From NCBI RefSeq assembly GCF_041146395.1, contig NC_090989.1:124309501-124373500 (forward strand): a stretch of DNA of 64,000 nucleotides. Reading direction: 5' to 3'. Source of the DNA: Eulemur rufifrons. Taxonomy: Eukaryota > Chordata > Mammalia > Primates > Lemuridae. Below are positions 1-11,048 of this stretch, piece by piece; positions within the stretch are counted from its first letter, which is position 1, and each line of letters starts with the position of its first letter. A program made the position numbers and the translations under genes. The notes under the pieces were generated by a model, which was given only the letters and a program-made list of their open reading frames with translations, ran no database searches and was not told the origin of the DNA.

Positions 1-827
1 ACATTCCTAGATGATTAACAATTCGAAATTGAATAAGAAAACTATTTGAAAAAGTGTAAATACAAATACTTTAATTTTCAAATGCCAGACAAAAGAGATT
101 GGGGGGATTACTTTCCAGACCTATTAGCTTTGCCTACAATCTTAAATTAACCATGTCCGAATTACTTTTCTTTCCACTAGTCAAAAATTCAAGTCTATAT
201 TAGTTTCATGTGCCTTAAATTTACACTTTTTTAATGGGAAAAGCCAAATTTATTCCACTGATGGGAAAGAGAAACTATTTGCAAAATTCTCCACCTAGAA
301 TTGTCTAGTAAGCTAGCCCTTTACATATACAAACAATTTCTAAAAATCAGAAAAGAGCCATTTAATTATACATTTCAGATTCCTAAGTGGTTTATGTTTA
401 TATTTGTGATAAACATTTAAAAAGGAATTCTAAATAGTGTGAATAAAATCCTAACTCACAAATGGATACCTAGGGCTCGTCCCTGAAATTCCAAGAAATT
501 CACTTCAAATGTTCCTAGTGATTGTCATGAAGTATTCATGGAGCATCCTGGAATCTACAGCTAAAAACTGGTCAAGCTTTGCTGAGAAAATTTAAGTGGG
601 CCCTGAAAAAAAGGTCCAGAAGAATCAAAACTGAAGTGCCAAAGAAAATACCACCACTGCTGAAGGGAACCACATGGATGAAGCCATTTTCTCCTCCCAA
701 AACCATAAACTTGGCAGGCTACCTAAGAACCTGCATGCTGATGCTCTAGTGAGCAACTATCTACACTGTTCACACCTAGAGCTATAAATTATCTGCATAC
801 CTACTAGAAAATTCTCTGTTACTGGTG
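1..827. other. ATP2C1 intronic sequence, nothing recognised
   Basis: This AT-rich stretch has no exon-like open frame flanked by splice sites on the minus strand and no repeat I can name. The next ATP2C1 exon was looked for here and not seen. Confidence 0.5.
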
Positions 828-1085
828 AAGAATAGCATCATTCAAATACTCTTGCAAGCTAACTGTGTGTCAACCATTGTTCTGGCCACTTTGCATACCA
901 GGCTTCATTTGTTACTCACAGGAATCACCCAAGAGGACATTATCTCATTTACAGATAGGAAGATTTACAAGTTAAGAAAGCTTAGGATAGTAACTTGTTA
1001 ATAGATTTTTATGCGAGGAAAAAATTACCTGTGAGGATTCAAATCCAAGCCAGTCTCCACACTGGCCCTTGGCTTCCTGATAGAG
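828..1085 (-). repeat. MIR SINE relic
   Basis: Diverged MIR core in reverse orientation: a 'ctcatttacagatagga' stretch, then 'gttaagaaagctta', then 'gaggattcaaatccaagccagtct'. It is strongly mutated and its ends are uncertain. Confidence 0.6.
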
Positions 1086-1277
1086 CTCAAAACTTTTTAT
1101 ATAGGCTTAAAGCACTAAGACTACAGAAAATTCCTTACTTAACTCTGCTACCCCTTAACAATGACAATTTCAAACAGAGAATTTTGGCCCCTTCTATTCC
1201 CCTTTCCAACATTCAACTGTCATGACAACATAGTAATGCCAGCTGGCATATTAGTATGCATCATAGGACTAGGCTAT

Positions 1278-1500
1278 TTACAAATAACATTTATTGAGCA
1301 CTTACTATATGCCAGATACTGTTCCAAATGTTTACAACAACCTCACAAGGTAGGTTCTATCATTATCCTTACTTTATAGATGAAGAAACTGAAGCACAGA
1401 ATGCTTTAATAATTTGCATAAAGCCAAATAATGGTAAGCAGGAATCCAGCATTCAAATCAGGTTGCCTAGCTCCACAACCCAAGCTCCTAAACCCTATCC
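1278..1500 (-). repeat. MIR SINE
   Basis: A clear reverse-oriented MIR: 'catttattgagcacttactatatgccagat', 'acaacctcacaaggtaggttctat' and 'gatgaagaaactgaagcacaga' follow each other in the standard order. The short open frames across it are chance. Confidence 0.85.
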
Positions 1501-1519
1501 TTCCCCCACCTCAAGAGAA

Positions 1520-1690
1520 CTTATACAGGGTTTTTCATTTAATCCTCTCAACTCTGTAAACTAAACATTATCAATCCCAATTTATAGATAAGAAAATAGA
1601 GGCTCAAAAAGGTGAAGTAATTTGCCTAAAATCACAGGGCTTTAAGTGGTTCAAGATAAGACAGGTGACTCAAGACAAGGCTTGAATCCA
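1520..1690 (-). repeat. MIR SINE relic
   Basis: A third MIR-like core lies directly after the previous one: 'tcatttaatcctctcaactctg', 'aagaaaatagaggctcaaaa' and 'aatttgcctaaaatcacaggg'. Three same-orientation MIRs within 0.9 kb could be independent insertions or an old local duplication. Confidence 0.65.
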
Positions 1691-1699
1691 TTTTTGTTT

Positions 1700-3430
1700 C
1701 ACACCTCTAAACTATTAATACCATACCATGTCAAAGAAGGATACATAAAAAGGCAAGTGAACTATAAAAAAAATAGATATTAATCCATGTATTTTAAGAC
1801 GGTCAAAGACTGTTGAAAATTTCTAAGCCATATACAGGTTCTTCTTAAAAATGTTTAAATATGTAAAAAGGGAAAAACACGTTATGGTAGTTAGAAGTTG
1901 GCAAAAACAGTCTCTTAATGGTCAAGAATAATGAGACAGAAAACCTCACAAGTTTTTAAGAATTGTATAATCTTTTACTTTGAAGCCACATCATTCATAT
2001 TTGGCCATAAAATACAGACACAATCAAACACAACCACCCCCTCCCACTTCAGGACAAAAGGAGAATCGGTATTATTACTCATGTTGTTCTTCCTCAGAGA
2101 CAAAAAACTAAAGGAACATTTAAGAATCCATCTACTTTAGGCTACTCTCTTAAATCTGGTAACATTTTGAAAATAAGTTCACAAACATCCATTAAGTTTT
2201 AGAGGTATATGAAAGCATTTAATTTTGTCTCCTGCAGAATGGATTTGCCTTTCTTAGATCTATAAACTAAGAGAGGAAAAAGGCTCAGAAAAGTGATTTT
2301 CCATACCACCAAACAAAAACATTACTGCTTTCAAATGTTTCAAGACCCAATTAGACAGTATAACTCCTCTGCAGTTACTTTTGCATTTCAGAAAATGTCT
2401 TCCGCCAATTATACATCTAGAGTAAAATTGGAAAATATAATCATGCCTCTCATCATATTTCCTCCATATCCCTGAAGTCTCAGATTGCAAAACAGATTAC
2501 TGCATCTATAAGAAACATCTACTTTAAAATTACTAGTCCTTACACATATCAAGCTTACATTCTCAACAATGGGAAAAAAAAATTAGAAGCAGCCAGCAAG
2601 CCCAATTGCAGCTCCTTTGTAACAGATACAGATTTTGAAAACTGTAATTTTTTGTTAAGAATCTTTTATGGCATCTTGCAGCGTGGTTAAAGCTAGGGGA
2701 AAAAAAAAGATGATTGCACACACGCAGAAGTCAGTCCAGAGAATAAGTGTGATTATTTCAGGAGGGAAAAAAAATCATTTATTTAGTTGTTCAGCAGTTT
2801 TAAAAAATAAATCAGTGCTGTGTTGGAAAAGCATTAAATATTTTAATGAGGACAAAGAAATCAAGTAACATGTGAATGACAATATAAGGCGTTCAAAGTG
2901 TACAGTGGACAAACAGGTTTTATTGTCAACCTTCTAAATGATGTTCTGAAATAGGGTAGAACTTTAAGAAAGAAAATGACTTCAAAATATTTCATTAAAT
3001 TCAGAGGCGGTTTTTGAGAACTGAAAAACAATGAGCTTTTTTTTCCCCAAAGCTAGAGATAATTAAAAATCATTTTCTTTCGTATAATCTAGTCACACAC
3101 CGTATCAAGGCTTGAAATGGAAATATACAGAGATGCAGTCCATCCCCTCGCCCCCTTTTTCATTTCCCCTCGGGTGATTCCTTTCAAATAGCTTTCATTT
3201 CAAATGCATAGATGCTATCTGAAATGAAAACTTCCCTTCCATTTCCTAAGCTAAAGAAAGCAGGAATTTCTCAGAAAAGCAGAATCAAGCTCAGTCACCC
3301 ACAGAACCTTAATCCCCGAAATTCCCCATGTGATCAAAATAAAAGCTGGATACCTTAAGCAAGCAAACCCTTGGACACTTCACATGCAAAATAAAAAGGT
3401 GGAAAAAAGACAACTTAAAAACAAACCACC
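1700..3430. other. ATP2C1 intron flanking the start-codon exon
   Basis: I see no exon, named repeat or RNA gene. AT-rich sequence passes into the flank of the CpG island, where scattered short poly-A and poly-T tracts are the only structure. Confidence 0.5.
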
Positions 3431-3474
3431 ACACCCTCAACTCCGCGTTGCACCCGTCTGCCAGGGGCCTTTAC

Positions 3475-3542
3475 CTTCATTTTCCATCGAAACTGCACTC
3501 TGGTTGATGGCTACAAAGTCTTTAGTGTCAGCCACAGCCACA
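3475..3542 (-). CDS. ATP2C1: ATP2C1 canonical start-codon exon (Met-Lys, then splice)
   Basis: Read on the minus strand, a pyrimidine-rich stretch ending ctattcccag (acceptor at 3543) precedes a 68-bp exon. It ends ATGAAG followed by the donor gtaaagg (intron from 3474). ATG is at 3480-3478 and only Met-Lys is coded here; the next exon should begin with Val-Ala-Arg-Phe. I chose this start because an in-frame TAG lies at 3513-3511, 30 nt upstream, and because ATP2C1's common isoform begins Met-Lys at an exon end. The ATG has A at -3 and A at +4. A second, longer acceptor choice (ttctcttgcag, exon from 3657) would add 115 nt of leader containing a 48-codon upstream ORF. Another ATG at 3487 overlaps the real start out of frame. 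The acceptor choice cannot be settled from sequence alone. Confidence 0.78.
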
Positions 3543-3657
3543 CTGGGAATAGAGAGGAGAGGAGGACAAGGAAGAGAAGCCCCCGGAATCCCAGGCTGTC
3601 ACCCCCGTTCCCGGCCACGCGTCCCACGGCTGCTCCCACCACCCCTAGCAGCAGCAT
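3543..3657 (-). other. ATP2C1: Optional 5' extension of the ATP2C1 leader exon with an upstream ORF
   Basis: A second good acceptor, ttctcttgcag, ends at 3658 on the minus strand. If used, the leader exon starts exactly at an ATG (3657-3655) and carries a 48-codon ORF, MLLLGVVGAAVGR..., that ends at the TAG at 3513-3511, 30 nt before the main ATG and in the same frame. The predicted peptide is hydrophobic, but I know of no function for it and treat it as a possible regulatory upstream ORF. The alternative is that this stretch is simply intron and that only the acceptor at 3543 is used. Confidence 0.4.
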
Positions 3658-4700
3658 CTGCAAGAGAAACCAGGAGAAGCGGCGCTGACGAGAGAAAGGG
3701 TAAGGGAGTCCCCCGCCCAGCCGCCACCTCGGGAGCCCAGAGAACCCGCACCCGCCCTCTCGGCTGCCCGCAACGTCCAGAGCTCACGCCAGCCGGGCGG
3801 CGCCCTAGAGACAACCCCCAGCCGGGGTATCCCCGGGCGCCCCCTTCCTTCAGGACGTGGAAGTTTCTGGAAACGGGGGCAAGAGGTAACACAGGTACCC
3901 TCTCAAAGATCCAGACCTCGCCCCTCCTCCAGGCTGCGGGGACTCACCCGCGGGGCTCGCGGGGGCGCCCCGCGCGCCTCGGGCGAAGGAGCTGCTCGTG
4001 GGGCGGCGGCGCAAGGCGGGAGCCTGCTCGCGTCGTGAGAAGTAGTGAGCAGGAGGGCGGGCGGGGAGGGGAAAGGAGAGGAGGTGAGGGGACCGTCACG
4101 CTCGGCCCGGCCGGTTCGGCTCGGCGCGGCCGCGCTGGTCTGCTCCCGCCTCCGGCTCCTGCGTTCTGCCCCTCCCCGCCGCCCGCCGCTCCGGCGCGCC
4201 CCACACTCCCGGCCCGCCGTGCACCGAGCTTTGTCGCTACTACTTCCGCTGCGAGAGGCGCGCGCGCAGGCGCATTCGCACTCACGGGCGGGGAAGGCGG
4301 AAGTGAAATGAAGGTAGAGCTTTCGGCGCCGCATGGGTGCTGTTTGAGAGCTGAGCAGTGCGGTAGGAGGGCCCGCCGGGTTGGCGGCCCGACCCGTCAC
4401 TGCTGGCCCTGTGGCGGCCCCTCGCTGGTCCTCGCGATGGTACCCGTCCGCTTTTACGCAGCCACCGGGCGCGAGGGTCGAACCTCTGCCCGCGCCCCGT
4501 GTTGGCCACTCATTGCCATGAGGCAGCCGCGGGATCGGGCCAAGCGGACCGACACAGTCATGGCCGCTGTCCCCGAGGCGTTTGAACGCTCTCTACAAAG
4601 TCCGCAGGGGAAGCCCCTCCCGTCAAGGCGGCCGTCACAATCTCGGCGGGCGACGCGAGGGCAGCCGATAGAGGGGATGAGCGCAGACAGGCGCCAGTGT
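3590..4700. promoter_or_regulatory. ATP2C1: CpG-island promoter of ATP2C1, TATA-less
   Basis: CpG dinucleotides are dense here, unlike anywhere else in the window. Visible candidate sites include a doubled GC box (4055-4066), a second GC box near 4286-4293, ETS-type sites acttccgc (4242-4249) and cggaagtg (4298-4305), and an NRF1-like gcgcaggcgcat (4264-4275). No TATA box is evident in either orientation. Sp1 and YY1 control has been reported for the human ATP2C1 promoter, and a GCGGCCATGAC-like string on the minus strand near 4555-4568 could be a weak YY1 match. The island extends well to the plus-strand side, so a divergent non-coding transcript is possible but unsupported. Confidence 0.8.
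3948..4290 (-). other. ATP2C1: ATP2C1 untranslated exon 1 (CpG-island promoter)
   Basis: The minus strand shows a GC-rich exon candidate ending gccccgcgg at a strong donor gtgagtc (intron from 3947). The transcription start is not visible; I place it loosely in the stretch with ETS, NRF1-like and GC-box sites between about 4050 and 4305. A frame open from an ATG at 4285 runs to the donor and splices in frame with the 3542 exon. That frame is out of register with the Met-Lys start and passes over it, so I read it as leader sequence. It would matter only if transcription starts above 4285. Confidence 0.6.
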
Positions 4701-4709
4701 TCCTGCCAG

Positions 4710-5329
4710 GGAATGGCGCACCGTGAGCAGCCTTCCGATTCTCCCACACCCACTTGCACCCCCCCAGCTCCGGCTACTTCACATTTCTTGCAAGAGCCGG
4801 TCATCGCAGGGCGAATTCCCAAAAATTCTGTCCCCGTAAGGGGTGTACTTCAGTTCCTGTGTGTAATTAGAGGGCAAGGTTCAGCCTCAGAGAGCTGGAG
4901 GAAAACTAATCTTTTTCATTTGTTTCAAGTGTTAAGGAACCGGGGAGAGGCTGGAACAGCAACTAGACACCAATCGTCCACTGATTGAAGCCAAAGAACG
5001 GGCACTTTTCTGGCCACTGGCTATGTCTTTTCTCACGTGAACTTTCCACTTGCTCGGTACATCACCCAGACCCCTAATAATTGCTTTTTAATGGACGATT
5101 GGTTTTAATTAGCCTTGGTAAGCCAGACAGAGCAGATATTGAGCCGATGTCTTCTCCCACCCACATCCACTAGAGGGCAGGGCTACACCTGCTGAGTTCT
5201 TGCGCATCGTCCAAAGAACTCCAGCCAGATCAAATGAAAACTCCCATTTATGCTAGAAGTATTTTTCTCCATCAACACTCCCATTACAAATTTGCCCCCT
5301 ATTTCAGGTCCTGTAACATATCCCAATAT
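4710..5329. other. CpG-island shoulder and intron, nothing recognised
   Basis: CpG density falls off after about 4.7 kb. An open frame running from 3330 to 4988 on the plus strand passes through this shoulder, but it is a by-product of stop-poor GC-rich DNA. No repeat could be named. Confidence 0.5.
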
Positions 5330-5538
5330 GCTTTCTAACCTTACGTTCACCATCAAAATAAATGGACCGGGACTAGTAGTGTAGAATCTAGTAGTGGAAC
5401 TAGTAGTGTAGGATCAAAAATTCTGGACAGCTTTCTAACCTTACGTTCACCATCAAAATAAATGGACCGGGACTAGTAGTGTAGAATCTAGTAGGTGGAA
5501 CTAGTAGTGTAGGATCAAAAATTCTGGACAGCTTTCTA
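5330..5538. repeat. 100-bp tandem duplication (2.1 copies)
   Basis: Copy 1 (5330-5429) and copy 2 (5430-5530) both begin gctttctaaccttacgttca and end attctggaca. They differ by one inserted g ('gtagtgg' versus 'gtaggtgg'). A third partial copy (gctttcta) follows. Inside each unit the motif 'actagtagtgtag' is itself repeated. The near-identity implies a recent event. Confidence 0.95.
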
Positions 5539-5539
5539 G

Positions 5540-6598
5540 ATTTGCCTTTCTTTTAAGAAATATTGAGCTGTTATTCAGTGAGATCACTTTTTAAAGATCA
5601 ACTTATAAAATTCACATGTTACTATCTATGATCCACCTCAGGCTTGCATGCTAAGTGATTTTTGTCTGCATAGTGGCATAAGCCTACGATTTGTACAATG
5701 AAAGTGCTATCTCTTGTTCAATGTTGGAATCAATTTGTAATGGTTATTAGTGAATTTATTTATTGAACCTTGAAACAACAGCATCATATTAAAAACAAAA
5801 AAGCCCCTAAGGTAGATTACACAATATAAATGCTATTTGGCATGAACATATGCACGTACAAAATAGGAGGTCATTTTGTACAGAATTTGATACTGGATTG
5901 CTTTAATTACCTGCAACATTTTATAAACAGCAACTTTTTAGAATTGCCTATTGTGCACTGCAATACTCTAGCATTAAAACTGAATCCATAATTAACTCCC
6001 CCAAGGATTTATAATTCCATGGTTTATACTTAAAGTGACTTAAACTGAAATTTTACTTGTGGTTGCCTAAATTGTGAAAGCCATTGTTTCTATTGCTAAT
6101 CCAAAACATAAACTGGATAAGAGCAGCTTTGCCAAGAAAAATTCTTACATACTTCATTCTTAATCTACTGTCAGTCCTCTCACAAATTCCTAGGCTTGGG
6201 AGCGTCAAAGAGCTGGAAATGATACTTGATTGAATGAACCACTTAGCTGGAGCCATATCAACATATCTCTATGGTGTGATCCTCTATTCTGTACCTGAAT
6301 ACCCTCCCCACCAAGTTAACCAACATCAGTAGTACCAACTTTGACTTCCTCTGTATATGAAAGATAGCATTTATTATGTATATATTTTATACATGAAAGA
6401 GAGCATTTATTAACATTATCCAAGCCAAAGCAGTGAGAAGTGCTTGGGCCATAATATTCAAAAGTCCTTTTTGTTCTCCCAGCATCTCCTCAGACCAGCT
6501 AACTTCCCATGAGACTGTTGTGTAGTCATCCTCACATCCTCATCCTAAGGGAAAGAAACAAAAATATATGTGTACCACAAATGTAGAGTATATGTATA
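5540..6598. other. Intron, nothing recognised
   Basis: Unique-looking AT-rich sequence. A short direct repeat of 'gaaagagagcatttatta'-like wording near 6358-6412 is the only local structure seen. Confidence 0.5.
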
Positions 6599-6932
6599 CA
6601 GTAGGTCTTCCGTATCTGAAGGTTTCAAATCTGTGGAGTCAACCAACTACAGATCATAAATATTTGAGGAAAGTAATAAAAAATAACAATAGAACAATGA
6701 AAAATGATACACATCTTTTTAAAACATGCAACATGTAATAGTATAACAACTATTTACACAGCATTTATATTGTATTAAATATTGTAATGATCTAGAGATG
6801 ATTTAAAGTATATAGAAAGATGTGCATAGTTTATATACCAATACACCATTTTTGAGGTACTTAAGTATCCATGGATTTTAGTGTCCAGATGGGTTCTGGA
6901 ACCAATCCCTCTTTGCTTCTGAGGGATGACTA
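6599..6932 (-). mobile_element. MER2-type DNA transposon (TcMar-Tigger, non-autonomous)
   Basis: The left end reads cagtaggtcttccgtatctg and the right end returns as agggatgact, giving imperfect terminal inverted repeats. Internal landmarks such as 'tataacaactatttacacagc', 'gatctagagatgatttaaag' and 'ggaaccaatccctc' are those of MER2. The flanks carry TA. The element has no coding capacity. Confidence 0.85.
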
Positions 6933-6942
6933 AATATTTTTA

Positions 6943-6992
6943 CACACACACACACATATATATACACACACACATAGATACACACACACTAC
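6943..6992. repeat. (CA)n/(TA)n microsatellite
   Basis: Alternating cacaca and tatata runs lie just beyond the MER2 end. The tract is interrupted and short. Confidence 0.9.
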
Positions 6993-8317
6993 CTTTCTTT
7001 CCCTGATAAGATTGTTGTAAAGATCTGATTAATACAGGTTGTAAATTTTAAGCACTACAAAAGTATAAAATTATTATACAGAAGCAAGAACATGCCTGGA
7101 ATATTAGCTAGCTAGAATGAGATTGATGGCAATGAAACACATTATATGCAACTTTCCTCTTATTTCATTGGTTCTAAATACTTAACCTACAAAATTAAAT
7201 GTATCTGATGCAAAAAGTGGTCACATGAACAATAAGAAGAAATTTGTCAGGTTTATCTGCTTGGGAGAAATATTACAAATGGAAAAGATTGAGGAAGAAT
7301 GGTCATAATGTTCTAATTGCATTTATACTGTGCTTTGTTTCACAGAGGATGTGAGGCATCTTGTTTTCTAATATCAGATTTGATAACTAGAATTTTTATA
7401 AACCTGAATTAGAAAGGACTATGTAGTCCTTTAGGATTTAAAAACTAAAACTTGGAAAAGATTCCTTTAAAATTGTTCCTCGATTAATTGATGTCTTCTT
7501 TTAAAGGCTGTTTTAACATTGTTTAAAGTACCAGAGGTTAATAGTTAAGGAATTTTACCTAACTGCTAGAAAAGAAATTGTCATTTTATTTTTTTTAAGT
7601 TGGACATTTGAAGAACATATAAAGATGCAACAGTTTATTTTTATAAGCTAACCTACTCCAACAGAACAATGGAAGTATTTTTATTCTTACAAGATAAAGG
7701 ACATGCTAAGTGTCAAGTTTAGAGAGATATATAGTCTTACTGCAGAGTCATATGAAATCAGTGTCTAACAACCATCTGCCAAAATTGCTATAACTCTACC
7801 TAGTTCCATGTTTTAGCACTGCTGCAAGAGCAAAAGTTGGAAACAAGAATAAATATTGAAGGACTCAAATAATGAGCTACCTGTGTTTCATTGGTTTTAA
7901 TAGCACACAGATTCCCAAGTACTCTACAAATATTTTATCACCCACAAAATTCCATAGCCTCTTCCACAATTGATAACATTCTAAGCATGAAATATTTAAT
8001 GAAACTGAGCAGAAGAAATTAAAGTAGAAAAAGTATACTCTTAATTTTTATTTTAAATAAGTTTATTTTAAATAAGTTTATTTTGAGTATGACTCAGTTT
8101 CCCCATTCAACAGCTTCTGAGCCTGTGATGATATTTGGGATCTTTGATATATATTACCAATATACTGGGTTGAAGGTGAGGGTGAATTGGGTGTAACTGA
8201 GAATAAGAAAGGGAAGGAGAGGAGCACAGTGAATGTGAGTCCCATGTCCAAACATCAACTATAGACTTCATTATTTCCATAGAAAACACACATATAATAT
8301 TCCAAATTAAGAATGTA
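6993..8317. other. Intron, nothing recognised
   Basis: AT-rich sequence with a small tandem pair, 'aagtttattttaaat', at about 8058-8088. No repeat family or exon could be named. Confidence 0.5.
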
Positions 8318-9945
8318 AACAGATGGAAAAACCTACCATGCTCCTGGATTGGCAGAATCAACATTGTTAAAATGTTTATCTACCCAAAGTGATCTACACA
8401 TCCAATTCAATCCCTATTAAAATACCAACATCATTTTTTGTAGATCTAGAAAAAATAATTCTATGCTTTGTATGGAACCAGAGAAGACACTGTATAGCCA
8501 AAGTAAGCTTAAGCAAAAAGAACAAATTGGGAGGCATCAATTTATCAGACTTCAAGCTATATTGCAATACTAGAGTAACCAAAACAGCATGATACTGGCA
8601 CAAGAACAGAGACATAGACCAATGGATCAGAACAGAGAACCCAGATATAAAACCATCCTCACATTGCCATCTGATCTTTGACAAAGCAGACAAAAACATA
8701 CACTGGGGAAAAGAATTCTTATTCAATAAATGGTGCTGGGAAAATTGGATAGCTACATGTAGAAGACTGAAACAGGATCCTCACCTCTCACAAAAGTCAA
8801 CTCCCAATGGATAAGAGACTTAAACCTAAGGCATGAAACTATAAGAATTCTAGGAGAAAATGTTGAAAAAACTCTTCAAGACATAGGCAAAGAATTTATG
8901 AAGAAGACCCCAAAAGCAATCACAGCAACAACAAAAATAAATAAATGGGACCTGATCAAATTGAAAAGATTCTGCATAGCCAGGGAAACAATCATTAGAG
9001 CAGTCTACAGAATGGGAGAAAATATTTGCATGCTATACATCTGATAAAAGGCTAATTAGAAACTGTAAAGAACTCAAGCAAATCAGCAAGAAAAAATCAA
9101 ACAACCCCATTAAGAAGTGGACAAAGGATATGAATAGAAGCTTTTCAAAAGAAGACAGACTAATGGCCAAGAAACATGAAAAAATGTTCAACATCTCTAA
9201 TTATCAGGGGAATGCAAATTGACACCACAATGGGATATCACTTAACTCCAGTGAGAATGACTTTTATCATAAAGTCCCAAAACAGCAAATGCTGATGTGG
9301 ATGTGGAGAGATAGGAACACTCATACACTGTTGGTGGGACCACAAACTAGTACAACCTCCACAGAAAATAGTGTGGAGATCCTTCAAAGAACTAAAATTA
9401 GAACTACCATTCGATACAGCAATCCCACTACTGGGTATTTACCCAAAGGAAAAAAAAAAAAGCCACTCTATAAAAAAGACACCTACACTCTAATGTTTAT
9501 AATGGCACAATTCACCATTGCAGAGATGTGGCAACAACCCAAGTGCCCGCCAATACATGAGTGAATTAATAATATGTGGTATATGTATACAATGGAGTAC
9601 TACTCAGCCATAAAACAATGGTGAATTAATACCTCTTGTTTTAAACTGGATGGGAACTGGAGATCATTCTTCTAAGTGAAGTATCACAAGAATGCAAAAA
9701 CAAATAACACATGTACTCACCATTAAATTGGAACTAATCCATCAACACTTATGTGCACATAGGAAAATACATTCATCAGAAGTCAAGCAGGTGGGAAAGG
9801 GGAGGACGAAGTGGGTAAATTCACACCTAACAGATACAATGCACACTATCTGGGGGATGGGCACACTTACAACCTTGACTCAAACTGTACAAAAGCAATT
9901 TATGTAACCAAAGCATTTGTACCCCATAATATTCTGAAACTACAT
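8318..9945 (+). mobile_element. 5'-truncated L1 (ORF2 3' end plus 3' UTR), young strepsirrhine-type
   Basis: The sequence enters L1 ORF2 at 'aacagatggaaaaacctaccatgctc', after the reverse-transcriptase domain, and continues through the C-terminal region into a 3' UTR. That UTR contains 'ggggaggacgaagtggg', 'tctgggggatgggcacac' and 'gtaccccataatattctgaaac'. Stops and frameshifts break the reading frame: open pieces are 8389-8592 and 9289-9564. The 3' UTR wording matches lemur-lineage L1 rather than human L1PA. No clear TSD was found. Confidence 0.85.
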
Positions 9946-10759
9946 ATAAATCTGTGGGGGTATATATGTAAAATCTCCTATACAAAATCAATAAATTTAT
10001 ATTATAGGTTTTTTTGGAAAACAAAGAAAAAAATTATAGTCCTAGATTATAACAGCTATTTTTTGTAAAAAATATATATATAATATCCCAAATTATATAA
10101 ACCCCAAGATTTGTTTTGATATATAAATGTACGCATTTAAGAGATAGCACTCTGTCTAGTTTCCGAACTTGCCAATTCATCTCTGGCCCAAAACATTTGA
10201 CTGTAATAAATGTGTAGTGAAGACCTATTGAATAAATGGGTGATCTGGAAAGTGGTCACCTTAAATAAATATTTGTTGTTGAATGAAAAACATAATCCCA
10301 CCTTTGACTTTGCTACTTGCTTCCTATGATCAAACTAAAATACATGCTTCTGGTTTCCTGTAAAGCAAAGAGGAGTTAAGGGATTCTAAGAAGTTTAGAA
10401 ATGAACCTATATTTCCAAAAACCACAAAGGAATTAACTAGGACAACGTAATCTGAAGGGGAATAAGTTCTAATCATTGCGATATTGTGCACTGCCCAGAG
10501 TAGATAAATTACACACCCAGATTTTGAGCCCAGGTCACCATTTGAAATTAAAGGATAAAGTGTTGAGGTGGTTGTTTCCAGGCATGTGGGAAATTTCAGC
10601 TGAGCCTGTGCTTTGGATTTTGATGGCATGCATATCAATGCCTGACAAAACTGAAAGCACTATACATCAGGTCTTCAAATAACATCATTTCTTTCCATGT
10701 TCATTTGTTATAATGTTGATGAGAAAAAGAAAATTGATTCCTGGCCTAGAAAACTCTGT

Positions 10760-11048
10760 TGTCTGCATGTTCTCCCCTTGTCTGCATGGGGGTTTTCTCC
10801 AGGTACTCCAGTTTCCTCTCACATTCCAAAGATGTGCACATTAGGATACTTGGTATGTCTAAGTCTTCCCAGTTGGAATGAGTGTGGGTGTGGGTGTGGG
10901 TGTGAGTTCACCCTCTGATAGAATGGCGTCCCATCCAGGGTTAGTTTCCACCTTGCACATTGAGCTGCTGGAATAGGCTCCAGCCACCCACAACCCTGAA
11001 CTGGAATAATTGGGTAAATAATTGTCTTACTTATTTTTATTAATCTTT
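10760..11048. repeat. Old interspersed repeat, unassigned
   Basis: Strings such as 'tgttctccccttgtctgcatggg', 'tttctccaggtactccagtttcctc', 'ggcgtcccatccagggttag' and 'aataggctccagccaccca' belong to a repeat found widely in vertebrate genomes. I cannot name the family with confidence. It contains a short (gtgggt)n run. Its 3' two-thirds were copied in the tandem duplication that follows. Confidence 0.55.

Noticed and set aside
3485..3487. The ATG at 3487 (MENE...) as the true start, suggesting other genes
   Set aside because: Known proteins I could recall with a MENE start do not fit the exon phase, while the ATGAAG at the exon end fits ATP2C1 exactly.
3903..4400. 165-codon minus-strand frame and the 113-codon frame from 4285
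   Set aside because: They lie in untranslated exon 1. The 4285 frame splices in register with the next exon but is out of frame with the Met-Lys start, so it is leader sequence.
3330..4988. 552-codon plus-strand open frame over the CpG island
   Set aside because: GC-rich DNA has few stops. The frame opposes the real ATP2C1 leader, has no domain or splice logic, and is low complexity (Arg/Pro/Ala).
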